Source: Solibacillus sp. FSL W7-1436 (GTDB taxonomy: Bacteria > Bacillota > Bacilli > Bacillales_A > Planococcaceae). From it: a stretch of DNA of 64,000 nt. Under the pieces are notes generated by a model that saw only the letters and a program-made list of their open reading frames with translations, did not search any database and was not told where the DNA came from. Positions 61,050-64,000 of the stretch are shown here, piece after piece. A program made the translations under genes and the position numbers. The stretch is from positions 3,090,501 through 3,154,500 of the forward strand of contig NZ_JBBOWV010000001.1 of the NCBI RefSeq assembly GCF_038007305.1, in the 5' to 3' direction. How positions within the stretch are numbered: the first letter of the stretch is position 1; the number at the start of each line of letters is the position of its first letter.

Positions 61050-62463
61050 GACGCAATGCCTCCGTTCCTTTTGGCGATAAAGCATCATATTCTGTCCAAT
61101 CTACACCGTAAGGATGTTCTGTTTCTTCTGCCTCACGGCCAATATAACTATAAAAGTTTTGCTCAATATCATTCATATCATGTGTGAGTAGAAGCGTTAG
61201 TAATTCATTAATCCGTTGCTTCCTTAATGCCAGCGAAGGCACGGCTAAATACTCTTTAACACGCGCTGGTAGATACGTTGCGTAACGGGAATGACCTACG
61301 ACACGTGGTTTTTTCAACCAATCCTTTAAAATATCTTGCCACGGAATAAAACGACGTTTTTTCATATAAGGACGGGCATCCGCTAATAATATCTCACCGT
61401 CATTCGTGATGACTTTATACGAATCCCAGTATGTCACACAAGAAAGCTGCACGTAATTCTTCGCTTTAGGAACATGAATCAAATGCCCATCCAGTTTGAA
61501 TTCGTTATATTTATTAAACTTAATTGAAAACTGCTTAAATACAGGATAAGCTTCTTCAGGTAACTTGATTAATTGCTTTTGCTCCTGCTGCCATAGCTCA
61601 TCAATTAGCACCTCTTTTTTATAATGAATACGTTGGCGATCAGATATTAATTGTTGTTCTAATTGATTCGTTAAGTCTTCTAAATCCTTTATGACTGGCG
61701 GTAAGCTAAAGAAGTTATAACGGACATATCCCACTTTACCTTCTACATGGCCTTTTTCATTCCCTTTGCGTGGATTACACACTTGAACCTTAAAGCCATA
61801 ATATTGCTGAAAATGTCGAAAGGCATCCGTTAATTGCGCTTCTAAATCGCCTTTTCTCACTTTTTTCACCGCAGGTGTTAGATTATCAATTCGAATACTT
61901 AGAGGAACGCCTCCAGCTTGTTTAAATAACGCTTGTAATCCGCCTAAAAAGCATTCTAAATTTTCGCTTGGCATCGGTACGGCGAAAGCTGTGTTACTTG
62001 CTGGAAATGACATGACTAATGCATGTATATCCAGAATTTCACCATCATGAACTGCCTCCATGATACCGAAATCTACCTGCGCTTCTCCTTCTGGATGTTC
62101 TAAACGTTCATATCCTTTATCTACCTCATCTTCTTGTGAGGCTTTCCATTCTTGTATAAAATTACACACCGTTCTGTAAGAACCTTTGAATCCTTTTTTT
62201 ACTAAGTCCTCAAATATTTTTTTGTTTTTACGTCGTAACTTTTTCTTCAGCTTTAAATCTTCTTCTAACCAGTCAATTACAATTTCTCCCCATTCTTCAT
62301 CGTACATCATGCCTTTTTTAAAATGGGTTTTCTCTTGAGGGAGCTGATTCCCATCGCCGTATTTCTTGGCAGTACGCCAATTGACTTGCATTGTTTTTGC
62401 GATTTCAGTAATCGATAATCCTTTTTCATTTCGTAATGTTTTGATACAATTAACTTCAGACAT
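61042..62463 (-). CDS. istA: IS21-family transposase IstA
   Basis: A 473-residue DDE transposase. The N-terminal HTH has LSITEIAKTMQVNWRTAKKY, and the integrase core has AQVDFGIMEAV (first Asp), IRIDNLTPAV (second Asp), and RKGNEKGHVEGKVGYVR (Glu). ATG 62463 follows GAAAGGA; a frame to 62556 enters the IS end. The element's control region and left-right ends lie on both sides. Confidence 0.93.
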   Translation of the reverse strand: MSEVNCIKTLRNEKGLSITEIAKTMQVNWRTAKKYGDGNQLPQEKTHFKKGMMYDEEWGEIVIDWLEEDLKLKKKLRRKNKKIFEDLVKKGFKGSYRTVCNFIQEWKASQEDEVDKGYERLEHPEGEAQVDFGIMEAVHDGEILDIHALVMSFPASNTAFAVPMPSENLECFLGGLQALFKQAGGVPLSIRIDNLTPAVKKVRKGDLEAQLTDAFRHFQQYYGFKVQVCNPRKGNEKGHVEGKVGYVRYNFFSLPPVIKDLEDLTNQLEQQLISDRQRIHYKKEVLIDELWQQEQKQLIKLPEEAYPVFKQFSIKFNKYNEFKLDGHLIHVPKAKNYVQLSCVTYWDSYKVITNDGEILLADARPYMKKRRFIPWQDILKDWLKKPRVVGHSRYATYLPARVKEYLAVPSLALRKQRINELLTLLLTHDMNDIEQNFYSYIGREAEETEHPYGVDWTEYDALSPKGTEALRHE

Positions 62464-62619
62464 TGCTAGCATCCTTTCTTTCCTCCCTGTTTCGGCTTCG
62501 ACACCTAATACAGTAGAGGGACTTGGGGTGGCTGGCAAGTCTTTTTTTATGCACAAAAATAGTGCAGGACTCTGTACAAATTCTTTGCACTAGTCTGCAC
62601 TTTTATTTTGCAATAAACA

Positions 62620-63045
62620 ATAATGGAATTCAGAAAAGAATTTAGCCCTAAGCAAATAGAAGATTGGGCAGTATTTCTCCAAAATATAGATAAAAAAAGG
62701 CTGCCTATATTAAATAAACTAAGTAAATTAAATAATCTACAAATTAAAGAATTAATAAATGGCATACTAAGTGGAAAAAGGCCTTCTCGTAATGAACACG
62801 GTTCATGTTTGAGTTACCCTGATTGCGAGAAACCGCATCTACAGTCTTGCTATTCATGTGAATTCTTTATTCCAGAAGTATATACAATTATTCATATTAA
62901 ACAAGAAATTGAAAATTTAATGACATCGATTGAGTCAACGAGGTATACAACTATTATTGAGAGGGATTCTTACTTTCTAAAAATATATTTATTACTTCTA
63001 AATGAAGCTATTTCTGTCTATGGAGAGAAATATTGTATTTGTTAA
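62620..63045 (+). pseudogene. 3' part of the decayed tyrosine recombinase
   Basis: The frame resumes after the IS: MEFRKEFSPKQIEDWAVFLQ and on to a cysteine-rich tail (CLSYPDCEKPHLQSCYSCEFFIP) and ends at 63045. A C-terminal extension with CxxC pairs is typical of large Tn554-like recombinases. Codon frame and sense match the 5' part exactly, so the gene was one open frame before the IS arrived. It has no start of its own. Confidence 0.65.
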
Positions 63046-63101
63046 GCTAAAACTGAGCCACAAACGCAATTGAAATGTGAGCCACTTTATATCAAAATAA
63101 T

Positions 63102-63121
63102 CCTAACTGTTAAAAGTTAGG
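63102..63121 (+). promoter_or_regulatory. hairpin over the ribosome site of the second istA
   Basis: CCTAACT and AGTTAGG form a seven-base stem around GTTAAA; the 3' arm includes the GG of the GGAGG site for the transposase, which could limit translation. Confidence 0.55.
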
Positions 63122-63132
63122 AGGATATAGAG

Positions 63133-64000
63133 GTGATCAGTTTGGAGAAAAAGCAATTGGTATTGATTGAGTACTACCAGCACAATACAAGTCAGCGTCA
63201 AATTGCAGAGAAGCTTAATATGTCACGAAATACTGTTAAGAAATATATCGAACAAGACTTAGCGGCAAGACAACAAGATACAAGGAATTTACCGATTACA
63301 GATAATTACGTTACGCCTCCGGCATATAAAAAGCGTAAGGGAAAAAAGAGAGCTTTAACAAATACGGTGATGAAGCGTATTCGCGAGATGATGAAACAGA
63401 ATGAAAATAAGCGTGAAGTAAATATGCATAAGCAGCAATTAAAGATTATTGATATACATGACAAACTTTTAGATGAAGGTTTTAAAATCGGCTATACAAC
63501 AGTTCGCAATTTCGTGAATCGTGAGGAAAAGAAGCAAAAGGAAGTATTCATCCGACAAGAGCCTAAAGTTGGTCGTGAAATTGAGTTTGATTGGGGAGAA
63601 GTAAAGTTATTTATCGATGGAAAACTAAGAAGTTTTTCAATGGCAGTATTTACTTTAGCCTATAGTAACGATCGCTTTGCGCGACTCTACGAATCAGAAA
63701 CAATGGTTTGTGTACAGGATGCACACGTAAAATGTATCGAAGCTTTAGGCTTTGTGCCACACGTTTTTACATACGACAATATGCGTACAGTTGTCAAAAA
63801 CTTTATCGGTTATGACCGCTTTATTACCGACGGTATGAAAAGTTTATCCTTGCATTATCATTTTCAAATACGACTTTGTCAGCCTCGTAAAGGCAATGAG
63901 AAAGGCCATGTGGAGCGAAGCGTGGAATACATACGTCGTAAAGCATTTGCGCATCGAGATACGTTTGTTTCTTTAGAAGAGGCACAGGAGTATTTAGTTT
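63133..64000 (+). CDS. istA: IS21-family transposase IstA, partial
   Basis: The frame runs off the right edge after 289 codons. It starts at GTG 63133, eight bases after GGAGG (a TTG at 63142 is an alternative). HTH: NTSQRQIAEKLNMSRNTVKKYI. Core: EIEFDWGEVKLFIDGK (first Asp), FTYDNMRTVVKNF (second Asp), RKGNEKGHVERSVEYIR (Glu). The catalytic residues are complete in the visible part. It is probably followed by istB outside the window. Confidence 0.93.
   Translation, partial: MISLEKKQLVLIEYYQHNTSQRQIAEKLNMSRNTVKKYIEQDLAARQQDTRNLPITDNYVTPPAYKKRKGKKRALTNTVMKRIREMMKQNENKREVNMHKQQLKIIDIHDKLLDEGFKIGYTTVRNFVNREEKKQKEVFIRQEPKVGREIEFDWGEVKLFIDGKLRSFSMAVFTLAYSNDRFARLYESETMVCVQDAHVKCIEALGFVPHVFTYDNMRTVVKNFIGYDRFITDGMKSLSLHYHFQIRLCQPRKGNEKGHVERSVEYIRRKAFAHRDTFVSLEEAQEYLV

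Larger units (their letters stand above)
60257..62619. mobile_element. complete IS21-family insertion sequence
   Basis: 2,363 bases with imperfect terminal inverted repeats: TGTGTTTTGCAACAGAAAAG on the left and TGTTTATTGCAAAATAAAAG read inward from the right. Both end in TGT/ACA, and a five-base duplication, ATAAT, flanks it. It encodes istA and istB on the minus strand with an eight-base overlap. It interrupts the recombinase remnant. Both genes look intact, so it may be mobile. Confidence 0.9.
63054..64000 (+). mobile_element. second IS21-family element, left part
   Basis: TGAGCCAC occurs at 63054-63061 and again at 63078-63085, 24 bases apart, like the repeated terminal motifs of IS21 elements. 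An istA-type gene follows and runs past the window, so the istB gene and right end are not visible. Its transposase is only distantly like that of the first element. Confidence 0.8.

Overview
The window looks like chromosome of a low-GC, endospore-forming Firmicute of the Planococcaceae (Solibacillus/Lysinibacillus type). The evidence is an SspO-like small acid-soluble spore protein, an S-layer-homology (SLH) nucleotidase, a meso-diaminopimelate dehydrogenase as in Lysinibacillus, strong AGGAGG ribosome sites with frequent TTG and GTG starts, a T-box leader, PurR-like and CcpC-like operators, and a bcr-like intergenic repeat. No rRNA, tRNA or CRISPR array was seen.

Layout. 1-5.5 kb holds small membrane or hypothetical proteins, a GNAT acetyltransferase, a cytidine-deaminase-like enzyme, a frameshifted MccF-like LD-carboxypeptidase, sspO and a methyltransferase. 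5.5-9 kb is metabolic: guaC behind PurR-like boxes and leuA behind a leucine T-box, then a copy of the repeat. 9-13.8 kb has a luciferase-like oxidoreductase, a minus-strand run tetR-SMR-SMR-TDT transporter-ydcF with large hairpins between genes, and tag. 13.9-17 kb has small unknowns and a usp-sulP pair. 17.3-26 kb is an unusual block: a dynamin-like GTPase, yfkAB, a beta-helix protein, and a divergent MoxR ATPase/VWA/DUF2785 operon. 26.4-29.1 kb is acnA; directly after its terminator sits a group IIC intron with its reverse transcriptase, then an SLH 5'-nucleotidase followed by an octanucleotide repeat.

33.6-37.5 kb carries yxcD and a Tim44-like partner, ddh, and yhdT-panF. 37.7-41.3 kb is a compact operon ribA-ribD-FAD monooxygenase-HAD phosphatase with a palindromic operator and no FMN riboswitch. 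41-50 kb has a GIY-YIG protein, an EamA transporter, a hydrolase, a divergent TetR/RND efflux pair and a secreted M14 carboxypeptidase. 50-53 kb is a metal-efflux module: MFS, a CDF exporter with His tails at both ends, and a CzrA-like ArsR with a matching operator. 53-60 kb holds an FMN reductase, a CoA transferase, a YfiT-like protein, an AAC(6')-like acetyltransferase, an erythromycin esterase homologue, a glutathione peroxidase and ku. From 59.9 kb to the right edge is decayed mobile DNA: a tyrosine-recombinase remnant split by a complete IS21-family element (5-bp target duplication), then a second, different IS21-family element running off the window.

The best candidates for something undescribed are the ribA/ribD/monooxygenase/phosphatase operon, which lacks the later riboflavin genes, and the MoxR-VWA-DUF2785/beta-helix block.
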